A stretch of 25,000 bases of DNA, taken from positions 496,185 through 521,184 of the forward strand of contig CAJNDS010001613.1 in assembly GCA_905221605.1 (NCBI GenBank), read 5' to 3'. The notes beneath the pieces are model-generated. The model was given only the letters and a program-made list of their open reading frames with translations, made no database searches and had not been told where the DNA came from. Each line of letters opens with the position of its first letter. Positions within the stretch are counted from its first letter, which is position 1. This DNA is from Symbiodinium natans. Lineage: Eukaryota > Sar > Dinophyceae > Suessiales > Symbiodiniaceae. The position numbers were made by a program, and so were the translations under genes. Of this stretch, positions 14,788 through 22,823 are shown one piece after another.

Positions 14788-17250
14788 ATGGACATGATGC
14801 GGCGTCGCTCTGAGCCTGGACTGTCGCCAACGGCCAATGAAGCCGAAGGAAATCGCGGTGATGGGGGTGATGAACGACAACAAATGGTACAAGCGCTGAC
14901 AGATGGTAGGGAGGTTGCAATGATACAACCAACGCCTCAGGTGGAAAACGAAGTGGTTCCGGTTCAAGCAGCAAATCCTTTCTGGAGCGAGCGGGCTCAA
15001 GAAGAAATGAGACTTAGGCAATCAAGGCCGGCAAGTCTTCCTGCGAGCGGAGGGGATAGAAGTGGTGAAGGTACGAGGAGGCCGCCTTCGCTGCAAGATC
15101 TTTTGGGTCAGGAACCTGCACCTGTTGAGAGACCATCGTCAGGCTTAATGGGCCAGATGGAACGAGGTACTATTGGTGGAGTGCAAGCAGACGAAGAGCT
15201 CATTCCTGATGTTGGTGGTGAAGAACAAAGTGAAGATATGGCGGTGGTAAAGCGTGCGCTGAAAGAGTTGCTTGTGCAAACAAAGGAGCTGGGGAACAGG
15301 TTGCATCGGGTGGAGGAGAAAAGCTATACCTCTGCTGCATCTGGGTCAGCTTCGAGAGCACGGAGCACTGGAGTGGTGGACGCAAACACTGCATATCCTC
15401 TAGGAATGACTCCAGAGAAGCAGTACCTGCCAGGACAAGTTTTCTACACGGATGGTATGGGTGGTTTTTGGACTGTGTTGCCTGATGGGACATGGCTGCC
15501 TATTGAGGGCTACGACCTGCCAAAGGGTTGTGATCTTCAATCCTTGCCTGGGTCCAGGAAGGGGGATGCTCAAGTGGAGGATGAAAAAGAAGTGCCAATG
15601 ATGCATGTAGCTGAAGGGAAGAAACCCTCCAGATTGCCTCCATTGAATTACCCCACGGGAGGTCCTGCAAGTGGTGGATATGCAAGTGGACCACCTGGTT
15701 TAACACATGTTCCGATTACTTCCTTGCCATCAGGTGCTGATGGTTCTGCCGCACCTGTGGGGAACCAGCCCGGTTTTGTTTCAGCTCGGGAAACTGCAAC
15801 GCAAGAGAACTCAGCAGGATCGGGTGGATATACAATGGTGGATGATGTTCCGTATCGGTGGAAAATGGTCGCTGGGAAGTTGGAATTAGAAAAGGTTCCG
15901 CTCACAGCTGTTCCGCCTGGTATAGGACATGGACTGCCTCAAGGGCCTGGTGGTAGGGTCAGTTTACCTCCTGGAGCAGTGGTGCCACGTGGTATGCCAA
16001 TCATTGGTGATAGTTCTGGAACCGAACGTCCGGAGGCTCTTGGGAAGCATGTGATGAGCCTTCCAACTTTGGCAGACTACACACCAAGCAATCCGACGGC
16101 ACTGGGTGATTGGATCGCAATGATCGAACCAATGTTGTCTTCGCTGACAGATACAGGAAGAGTGTGGTGGCAATGCGTCTACTCAAAGGCATATCAAGCG
16201 TATGCCAAATGGTTGAGTGTTTCTCCGCTGGAAAGGTTGGGCATCAAGGCTGAGCTGGAAGGGCTCAAGGTGGTTCAAACTGTGCATGTTTTGTTGGAGC
16301 AGAGAGCGGTGTCTTTGCTGCTACAGGCGATTCCGGAGAGATTGAAGACCGAGATCGTTTCCACTCGAATGTTGGGGTCAGTGATGATATTTTACAAATT
16401 GCTGACGGTCTACCAACCAGGTGGAGCAAATGAGCGCAGCACAATGTTGAACTTCTTGGTGCAACCATCTCCAGCAACCTCGATCTCAGAGGCCATAAAG
16501 GGAGTGCGTCAATGGGCGCAATGGCGTTCCCGATTAAGGGAGTTGAGAGCGGCCGAGCCGGACGCTACCTTGCTTATCAAGGGATTGGATGGTTTATCAT
16601 CCGCGTTGCTGGCGAAACACCCTACGGTTCATTTCAGAGTGGCATCCTTTCGGGAGAAATTGGGGGTGGACTACTCGCCGACCTCTGAAACTGCGACAAA
16701 ACTAGCTGAAATGTTACAGGCAGAGTTTGAACTGCTATTGCATAGTGCTGGTGAACAAGAGGTGAAGCAGGACTCGGACGCCAAGGAAAGGGCCAGGTTA
16801 AACAAGGCCCAAAAGGGAACTGGTGACGAGACGGAGGAGGGTGACAAAGGCAAAGGGAAAGGAAAAAGGTACAGCGGAGATGGTGAACGTCCTTTCTGTT
16901 GGATATATGGGAAGACTGATGCAGGTTGCAAGTTCGGATCCCGCTGCAAATTTCGCCATGACAAAGACTCCCTTGAGCGAGGAAGATGTTTTGAGTGTGG
17001 GGCCGTTGGCCATCTGCAGCCGCAATGTCCATATAAGGATGGTGCAAGTTCCAATGTGGACTCAAATCCTGAGAGGAGTAGATCTAAAGGGAATTCTCCC
17101 AAAGGGGGAAAGGGCGGCAAAGGTGCGAAATGGGGAAATGCCAAAAAGGCAGAGGTAGCTGAAGGGGGAGATGAGACGGCTAATGCGATAAAGGTTCTGC
17201 AAGTCCCTCATCGCCATCAACGGCCAATCAGGTCCTTGTTGAAGCGTTAG
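14788..17250 (+). CDS. gag: Gag polyprotein, 820 aa
   Basis: The first ATG in the frame (14788, context CGCCATGG) gives 820 residues; the frame is open a little further upstream without an ATG. Residues 1-340 are low-complexity, rich in Gly, Pro, Ser and Glu. Residues about 400-620 form a predicted helical capsid-like region with several Trp (DWIAMIEPML, RVWWQCVYSKAYQAY). A Lys/Gly-rich linker precedes two zinc motifs: CCCH with C704-x9-C714-x5-C720-x3-H724, and a retroviral-type CCHC with C734-x2-C737-x4-H742-x4-C747. The tail is basic and Gly/Lys-rich. It should bind element RNA and form particles. It stops at TAG 17248-17250 and overlaps the Pol frame by 67 nt. Residue counts are from 14788. 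Confidence 0.9.
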   Translation: MDMMRRRSEPGLSPTANEAEGNRGDGGDERQQMVQALTDGREVAMIQPTPQVENEVVPVQAANPFWSERAQEEMRLRQSRPASLPASGGDRSGEGTRRPPSLQDLLGQEPAPVERPSSGLMGQMERGTIGGVQADEELIPDVGGEEQSEDMAVVKRALKELLVQTKELGNRLHRVEEKSYTSAASGSASRARSTGVVDANTAYPLGMTPEKQYLPGQVFYTDGMGGFWTVLPDGTWLPIEGYDLPKGCDLQSLPGSRKGDAQVEDEKEVPMMHVAEGKKPSRLPPLNYPTGGPASGGYASGPPGLTHVPITSLPSGADGSAAPVGNQPGFVSARETATQENSAGSGGYTMVDDVPYRWKMVAGKLELEKVPLTAVPPGIGHGLPQGPGGRVSLPPGAVVPRGMPIIGDSSGTERPEALGKHVMSLPTLADYTPSNPTALGDWIAMIEPMLSSLTDTGRVWWQCVYSKAYQAYAKWLSVSPLERLGIKAELEGLKVVQTVHVLLEQRAVSLLLQAIPERLKTEIVSTRMLGSVMIFYKLLTVYQPGGANERSTMLNFLVQPSPATSISEAIKGVRQWAQWRSRLRELRAAEPDATLLIKGLDGLSSALLAKHPTVHFRVASFREKLGVDYSPTSETATKLAEMLQAEFELLLHSAGEQEVKQDSDAKERARLNKAQKGTGDETEEGDKGKGKGKRYSGDGERPFCWIYGKTDAGCKFGSRCKFRHDKDSLERGRCFECGAVGHLQPQCPYKDGASSNVDSNPERSRSKGNSPKGGKGGKGAKWGNAKKAEVAEGGDETANAIKVLQVPHRHQRPIRSLLKR

Positions 17251-20200
17251 AAGTGCTGAAATCTATGAAGCTGTCATCAGAACAGTCAGCATCAAGCGGG
17301 GATCCCAGTGTTCGAATGTTATGTGGCTCTGGGCTGCTTCAGCAGGAAGGGAGAGTGGCGTTGGTGGATACAGCTGCTACGCATCTTGTGCGGACGCTTT
17401 TTCCATGGGAATGTTTACCCGACACTACTGTTATGGTGCAAAGCGCGCTTGGTGGTGTGACAATGAGGATTACAGAGAAAGGGACGTTGATTAGGGAAGA
17501 CAATGGGCCCCTGATTATCCCTCTCTGGTTGTTTTTGGAGTTTGGGGCGAACCTCACTGTGATCAATGGGATGTGTCACGTGGGTGCAAAATCTTCGCTG
17601 GACCAGCTCTTGTGGTTTGAACATGGCTGTTTGGTTAATTACAAAACAGCTGAAAAAATGGTTTTGCATGCTGAAAGGCAGCGTGCGTCTTGGTCCCATT
17701 CTCAATGGAGGAATGGAAGGGCGGACTGTGGAGTCGGTTCGTCGGATGCCACGTTGTTGCCGAAGCAGGGAGAAGGCCGAGGAGTATGCGTTCTACATGT
17801 GGCCAGGGTTTCTGACACCAATGAGTGTTCGGGAATGGGCATGTTGGACTCGGGAGCATCACATCCTCTCAGATCACTTCGTCCTGGTGAACAGCTTCCG
17901 CAGCAAAAGGTGTTGGTGTCTTTAGCTGTTGGATCTCGGGAGATGTGTATTACCCCAGGTGGGACCCTGGTAACTCCTGAAATGGTAGATCCACTAGTGC
18001 CAATTGGCAAAGCGAGCGCCTTGGTTGGTCTCAGAGTTCAGTGGCGTGGTGGCAAGTGCACAGCCTCACATCCTGTTCTGGGGGAACTTCGCGTTCGTGA
18101 TCTGAATGGGTGCCCTTGTTTAGAAAAGGAGGTGGCGCTTCAGATCATTGATGAAATGGATTGGTGTTCACCAAAGCAAGCTTTGAAGGTGGCACGTATG
18201 GTTCAAGGGTGTCCGAATACGGACGACGAGGTGGCTGTAAAAACGTCGTTGCAAAGCGCAGCGCGGACAGCGTCAGCGAATGAGGAGGAGTTCGTCCAGG
18301 CATGCTGGAGATTTCTTCGGTGGTATTATGGGGATATACCAGAAAATATGCTGATGGAGCTGTTGCCACGTGGAGATATTGCGGCGTTGCCTTTCAACCG
18401 TCATAAAAGGAGACGGCTGGCACGAGCAAAAAGGGTGGTGGTACACCTATTTTCGGGGAAACAAAAAAGGCATTTTCCCAGTCGGGATGTGGAGGTACTG
18501 GAGCTGGATTTGACAAAAGGCGGTGACTTACATAATTCGAGCGTCTGGAAGTATCTTCTGCATCTGGCGGCTGAAGGAAAGGTGGTTGCTGTGGTTGGAG
18601 GACCTCCATGCAGGACAGTGTCAAGGTTGAGAGGTGAAGACGGTGGTCCACCTGTATTACGCCGACGCTGTGGGCCTGAACGGTTGGGGTTAAAAAGTCT
18701 TCCTTGGCCACATCAAGAACTAGCTCAAAAGGATGGTGTTTTACTTCTGAAGATGCTTTTCCTATATGACGTGGCGGTGCATTCAAGGTGTGGAACTGCT
18801 GAAGTCATCAATGGGAGTTCTGTCTTCTTTGGCATGGAAAGCCCTGGGGACCCTGAACTCATAGGGAAAGATTTCTCTCAGAACGGCAAAAAGGTCTTGA
18901 GTGCTGAGGATCTGGTGGATGGTTCTCAAGAAGGGCTCTCGAGTCCTACCTTCTGGAGTTGGCCGGAGGTGAAAAGCTTTTGTGAGCGTTATGGAATGTA
19001 CGCTGCACATTTTGATCAAGGAGCATTGGGACATGCTCTGGTGAAACCTACGACTTTCCTGGTGTCTGATATGGAACTATGGGAATCGTTGGAACAGGTT
19101 CGCGTGGTTGTTCCGTGGTCAGCAACATTCGCTTCTACCCTGGAAGAGCGTATTGGACAATCCTCCATATGGGCGCGATGGGCGTTTGGATTGGTTAAAA
19201 GAATACGTCACAGGTTGGCACAATGGTTGCATGAGAGCGATGCTGAACGGGAAGCTATGGTGTTAAAAAAAGAAGAACGAGAAGGGACGTTACGGAGGTT
19301 GACAGCTGAGGAGCGAGCTTTCCGTGACCATTGCCTAAGGGGGCATATTCCTTTCAGACGTGATTGTCAAATCTGTGTGTCTGCCGCTGGAAAAGAGCGT
19401 CGCCATTTGAGGCGGAAGCATGGGGATGCTTACACTTTATCATTGGACTTAGCGGGTCCATACAAGTGTTCAAAGGATGCTCACCAGCAGAAGCCACGAC
19501 ACGCTGTTATTGGTGTGTATCAGTTTCCAATGTTGGATCCCAATGTGGGTCGCCCTCCAGAAAAGGAGGAAGATGCGGATGAGGTGGAAGATCAGGTGGC
19601 AGATGAAGGTGCTGGTGTCGGAGAATGGTTAGGCGATGCAGTCGCTAACTTCGAGGAGGAAGACTCTGCGCCGGTGGAACCTGCGCCAGTTCTGGAGGCA
19701 GAGGTGTTGAAAATCCAAGCTTCTGAAAAATCCTGGAAGGAACTGAAGGACCACTTGACCCAACCTGTCCGTATGATCAACTTCGTTATGGTGGAGCCGA
19801 TTGTGGATAAACAGCAAACAACTGTTTTGTCGGCAGTTCAAAGAATGATGGTGCGCTTGCAGAGACATGGGTATCCGGTGTTGAGAATCCACTCAGATCG
19901 AGCGGGGGAGTTTGTCAATGCACGCTTCCGGTCCTTTTGTGAAACTCGTCTGATATATAGGACCACTGGTGATCCTGGAGTCCCGCAAACGAATGGGCGC
20001 GCTGAAGCATGTGTGGGTTTATTCAAACGTGGTGTCAGGTCGCTCTTAAAGGAGGCGCGACTCGGGCCGGCGTACTGGGCACTGGCTGCTCGCCATTGGT
20101 CAATGTTACGGTGGCAGAAAGCTGAAAGGGAGTTGGGGTTAAATCCTAAATCATTGCTTCCCTTTGGTGCTCAGATTCAAGTCAAACGTCGTCCGTGGGA

Positions 20201-22823
20201 GTTGCTGGGTCCGGATGGAACAAAGAAAGGTCGGCAATGGGTCGATCGTACGCAGCCCGCGCTTCTTTTGGGTCCATGCGATGACCTACCTGGTGGTTAT
20301 TGGGTGGAAGCTCAAGGGACTGCAAAAGATCCGGATGAACTGGTGTTATTTCCCTGCACTACGATTTTTTCCAATATAAAGGAACCGCCTGAATTGGAGC
20401 TGGAAGGGGTGGTAGAAGAACAGGAGCCTTCTCCTCCAGAGCATCGTCTCAAGGGGAAAAAACCGGCGCTTCGGTTCGCTGATGAGGAAGGTCCTCCTTT
20501 ACCTCCGCCTCGCGATCCTCCAGTTCGCCATCGGTTGATGGAGAAAAGCCCGGCCTCTTCACTGCGTGGTCATGTGGGCTCCTTGCGCTTGCTCCGCAAG
20601 CGGGGGGAGAGTCCGCCCTTAGAAATTTTCGAGGATGACATGCAGGGTCTGGGGGAGCTGGAAGAAAATGCAGATGTTGAGGACAATGTTCCTGGTGATG
20701 AGTATTGGCCGACTTGCTGTTCTCCTCATGAAAATGCTTATTTGGTCTGCAAAAGTGAGACTGCTGAGGATGGAACACAGTTGGAAAAAGAAGAGCAAAA
20801 AGCCAAGTCAATGTATGAAAGGTCTATGTATGATTACGTGGACTGTGAGGAGCTTTTGGAAGGGATTGTATACCCAAAGAGGGTGAATCGAAGAGGTGGT
20901 ATCAACAATTGGTGTACAAGTACGCGAGCTCTGGTGTTGGGCCACTATACTCATGGCGGAGTGTGTGGTATTACAAAAGAGACTCATCGAAGACCATGGC
21001 TATGTCGTTATTTGGCATCATTCGTGAGGCACCACAATCCTGAAGCCAAATTTTCTGCTCTTCAGATCTCGTGCAATGCTCCGGTGTCATTGCATAGGGA
21101 TAGTCACAATGAAAAGCATTGCTGCAATTATGTGTGTGGCTTTGGTGACTATAAAGATGGTCAGCTGTGGGTTGAGGATGAAAAGGTTTTAGAGGAAGGA
21201 GCTGAAGTGGTGGAGCAATCCTATGGGAAGAAAGTCTTACCTGGAAAATTGGTGGATATCCACTGGAACTTCATGTCGTTCTTTCCGAGAAAACTGCATG
21301 GTCCTATGCCTTGGAAAGGGAACAGGGTATCCTTGACAGGGTACACACCTGTTTTTATGGAACGTTTGAGCTACAAGGATAGGTGCTATCTTCTCCAATG
21401 TAAGTTTCCTCTTCCAGAACCACAAGCTGAAGAAGGTGAAAAAAGGAAATGGTTAAAAATGACGTTGAAAGAAGCCTCGCTGGACGACCTTGCAGAGGAA
21501 GTCGACTACGCTGTGTTCGAAGCGCATCAATGGGCTCTAGAGGAGCATTTGAGTATTCGACGCCTAATTGCTGAACAGGAATGTTGCATTTTGGACGAGT
21601 TCCATGGATCGGCCAATGAGTCGAATGAGGAAAAAGGATCAGAGACTAGAGAATGGCTGGTTAAAGCGAAAAGGGCTGAGGAACAGCTCTCGAAGTTTTT
21701 GGTCAAAGCAGCTCAAGTTCAGCAAATGGTGCAAGAAAATACTGCGCTTGAGGCAGCAGAGGAGGTTGAGTTCCTGCAAACAAAAACAATTCCTACACAA
21801 GAAGCCATGCAAGAGCTGGAAAAGTGGAGGGAATCATTGTCGGACGAGGTGACGTCTTTGGTGAAAGAGTTGGAGGTGGTGGAACCAACAACTCAAGAAA
21901 AGCTGGACAAATTGGCGGAAGAGCCTAATGCACCGGTGATTGAGTACGTTCCCAGTCTGGTGGTGTTTACCCGGAAGCAAGGGACAGGGAGGCGACGTGC
22001 CCGTATCTGTGCATGTGGAAACTTCATTTCGTCAACGGCAGCTACAGAATATGAAGGGCCGAGGTCCCTCAGTCGTCACTCGCTGTACGCTCCTGGTTTA
22101 GATTCAACTACATTCAGGTGTCAAGTGAGGCACGCAGCATATATGGTGTGGATCATCGCTGGCTTAGACATTTCCAAAGCTTTTCTGACGGCGCCGATGA
22201 ATAGGGCGCAAAGAGAAGGGCGTCTGGTGGTGGTGCAGCCCCCAAGGGCGGCGGTGAAATTGGGTCTTTGCACAAAGGAGGAGCGGTGGATTGTGAGAAA
22301 GGCCTTGTACGGTTTGGCCGAAAGTCCTGCAGCATGGGTGGAGTGGCGAGACCAACGTCTTCAAGGTATGTCTTGGGTGTCAAAGGATGGACAAGCAATG
22401 AGCTTTCAGAGGTCCAATGCAGACCCAAGTCTGTTCCTTATTATGGCGCAAGAGAAGCCGGAAGGTGCAAGCAAGTTGGTAGGGACAATGGGTCTTTACG
22501 TGGATGATTTTTTGATGGCTGGGACTATGACAGTGCTCCGGGAGGCCTTGGAACAGATTAGGAAGGAGTGGAAAACTTCTGAACCCGAGTTCTGTGGTCC
22601 AGGCTGTGGTGATGGATTCCTGAAGTTTTTGGGTGTCCAAATCTGGTATCGAAATGGCAGCTTCTTTCTCAACCAGGAGGACTTTGTGAGAGATTTGCTG
22701 AACCGAAGAGGGTATCAGATTGATGAAACTGGAAAAGGTAGTAACCTGCCAATGGTGAAAGAAACTCCAGGTGAAGAAGAGGAGGTGGATATCCTTCCTT
22801 GCGAGCGGCTCAAGGTGCCGTAG
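17184..22823 (+). CDS. pol: Pol polyprotein: protease x2, methyltransferase-like, integrase, dioxygenase-like, reverse transcriptase
   Basis: The frame is open from 17184 (after TAA 17181-17183) to TAG 22821-22823 and lies one base back (-1) from Gag. There is no ATG before 17265, so it is probably made by frameshift from Gag. Numbered from 17253 (1856 codons): protease-like units with D39 and D199; methyltransferase-like region about 390-620 with C453; zinc HHCC H693/H698/C705/C708; integrase D732, D882, E918; an acidic insert about 765-830; dioxygenase-like domain about 1225-1380 with H1281, D1283, H1349, R1358; a Glu/Lys-rich helical linker 1420-1560; reverse transcriptase with LDISKAFLTAP (D1639), YGLAESPAAW and YVDD (D1751, D1752). 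RT is cut short at 22823; its last part and RNase H continue in the next frame. Confidence 0.93.
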   Translation, partial: CDKGSASPSSPSTANQVLVEALEVLKSMKLSSEQSASSGDPSVRMLCGSGLLQQEGRVALVDTAATHLVRTLFPWECLPDTTVMVQSALGGVTMRITEKGTLIREDNGPLIIPLWLFLEFGANLTVINGMCHVGAKSSLDQLLWFEHGCLVNYKTAEKMVLHAERQRASWSHSQWRNGRADCGVGSSDATLLPKQGEGRGVCVLHVARVSDTNECSGMGMLDSGASHPLRSLRPGEQLPQQKVLVSLAVGSREMCITPGGTLVTPEMVDPLVPIGKASALVGLRVQWRGGKCTASHPVLGELRVRDLNGCPCLEKEVALQIIDEMDWCSPKQALKVARMVQGCPNTDDEVAVKTSLQSAARTASANEEEFVQACWRFLRWYYGDIPENMLMELLPRGDIAALPFNRHKRRRLARAKRVVVHLFSGKQKRHFPSRDVEVLELDLTKGGDLHNSSVWKYLLHLAAEGKVVAVVGGPPCRTVSRLRGEDGGPPVLRRRCGPERLGLKSLPWPHQELAQKDGVLLLKMLFLYDVAVHSRCGTAEVINGSSVFFGMESPGDPELIGKDFSQNGKKVLSAEDLVDGSQEGLSSPTFWSWPEVKSFCERYGMYAAHFDQGALGHALVKPTTFLVSDMELWESLEQVRVVVPWSATFASTLEERIGQSSIWARWAFGLVKRIRHRLAQWLHESDAEREAMVLKKEEREGTLRRLTAEERAFRDHCLRGHIPFRRDCQICVSAAGKERRHLRRKHGDAYTLSLDLAGPYKCSKDAHQQKPRHAVIGVYQFPMLDPNVGRPPEKEEDADEVEDQVADEGAGVGEWLGDAVANFEEEDSAPVEPAPVLEAEVLKIQASEKSWKELKDHLTQPVRMINFVMVEPIVDKQQTTVLSAVQRMMVRLQRHGYPVLRIHSDRAGEFVNARFRSFCETRLIYRTTGDPGVPQTNGRAEACVGLFKRGVRSLLKEARLGPAYWALAARHWSMLRWQKAERELGLNPKSLLPFGAQIQVKRRPWELLGPDGTKKGRQWVDRTQPALLLGPCDDLPGGYWVEAQGTAKDPDELVLFPCTTIFSNIKEPPELELEGVVEEQEPSPPEHRLKGKKPALRFADEEGPPLPPPRDPPVRHRLMEKSPASSLRGHVGSLRLLRKRGESPPLEIFEDDMQGLGELEENADVEDNVPGDEYWPTCCSPHENAYLVCKSETAEDGTQLEKEEQKAKSMYERSMYDYVDCEELLEGIVYPKRVNRRGGINNWCTSTRALVLGHYTHGGVCGITKETHRRPWLCRYLASFVRHHNPEAKFSALQISCNAPVSLHRDSHNEKHCCNYVCGFGDYKDGQLWVEDEKVLEEGAEVVEQSYGKKVLPGKLVDIHWNFMSFFPRKLHGPMPWKGNRVSLTGYTPVFMERLSYKDRCYLLQCKFPLPEPQAEEGEKRKWLKMTLKEASLDDLAEEVDYAVFEAHQWALEEHLSIRRLIAEQECCILDEFHGSANESNEEKGSETREWLVKAKRAEEQLSKFLVKAAQVQQMVQENTALEAAEEVEFLQTKTIPTQEAMQELEKWRESLSDEVTSLVKELEVVEPTTQEKLDKLAEEPNAPVIEYVPSLVVFTRKQGTGRRRARICACGNFISSTAATEYEGPRSLSRHSLYAPGLDSTTFRCQVRHAAYMVWIIAGLDISKAFLTAPMNRAQREGRLVVVQPPRAAVKLGLCTKEERWIVRKALYGLAESPAAWVEWRDQRLQGMSWVSKDGQAMSFQRSNADPSLFLIMAQEKPEGASKLVGTMGLYVDDFLMAGTMTVLREALEQIRKEWKTSEPEFCGPGCGDGFLKFLGVQIWYRNGSFFLNQEDFVRDLLNRRGYQIDETGKGSNLPMVKETPGEEEEVDILPCERLKVP
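17352..17672 (+). other. protease-like unit 1 (VDTAATH)
   Basis: ALVDTAATH at residues 36-44 of Pol (counted from 17253) resembles the D-[ST]-G-A active-site loop of copia aspartic proteases, but the Gly is replaced by Ala. The following stretch (R-L-P-E-LP, then GTL, then a hydrophobic strand) aligns with unit 2. It may be a degenerate or regulatory copy. Confidence 0.7.
17832..18152 (+). other. protease-like unit 2 (LDSGASH)
   Basis: GMLDSGASHPLRSL has the canonical DSGA active site (D199 of Pol). The downstream GTLVTPEMVDPL matches unit 1 in spacing. This is the likely active protease, cutting Gag-Pol; such enzymes act as dimers. Confidence 0.82.
18420..19112 (+). other. C5-methyltransferase-like domain
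   Basis: Pol residues about 390-620. VVVHLFSG (398-402 HLFSG) sits where DNA cytosine methyltransferases have motif I. LELD (D419) follows as the motif II acidic end, GGPPC with C453 as the catalytic PC motif IV, MESPGD (E529) like the EN motif VI, and FDQGALGH---KPTTFLV (587 onward) like motif VIII with its strand. The Gly-rich FxGxG of motif I is incomplete, so activity is uncertain. Insertion of C5-methyltransferases into dinoflagellate retrotransposons has been published; that this domain is the same lineage is my inference. Confidence 0.6.
19320..20132 (+). other. zinc-binding and DDE integrase
   Basis: H693-x4-H698-x6-C705-x2-C708, then D732 (LSLDLAGPY), D882 (IHSDRAGEF) and E918 (NGRAEA). 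Exactly 35 residues separate the second D and the E, the retroviral integrase spacing. All catalytic residues are present. The D-to-D distance (149) is longer than usual because of an acidic insert (nt about 19545-19700). Confidence 0.93.
20925..21392 (+). other. 2-oxoglutarate/Fe(II) dioxygenase-like domain
   Basis: Pol residues about 1225-1380. LHRDSHN gives H1281-x-D1283; a DGQLWV strand follows; FFPRKLHGPMPW gives the distal H1349, and NRVSLTGY gives R1358 nine residues on. This is the metal-binding HxD...H plus the 2-oxoglutarate-binding Arg of the double-stranded beta-helix oxygenases, with spacing like prolyl hydroxylases. AlkB and TET/JBP nucleic-acid oxygenases share the plan. It lies between integrase and reverse transcriptase, where copia elements normally have only a linker. 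The substrate is unknown; nucleic acid is my guess from context. Confidence 0.62.
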
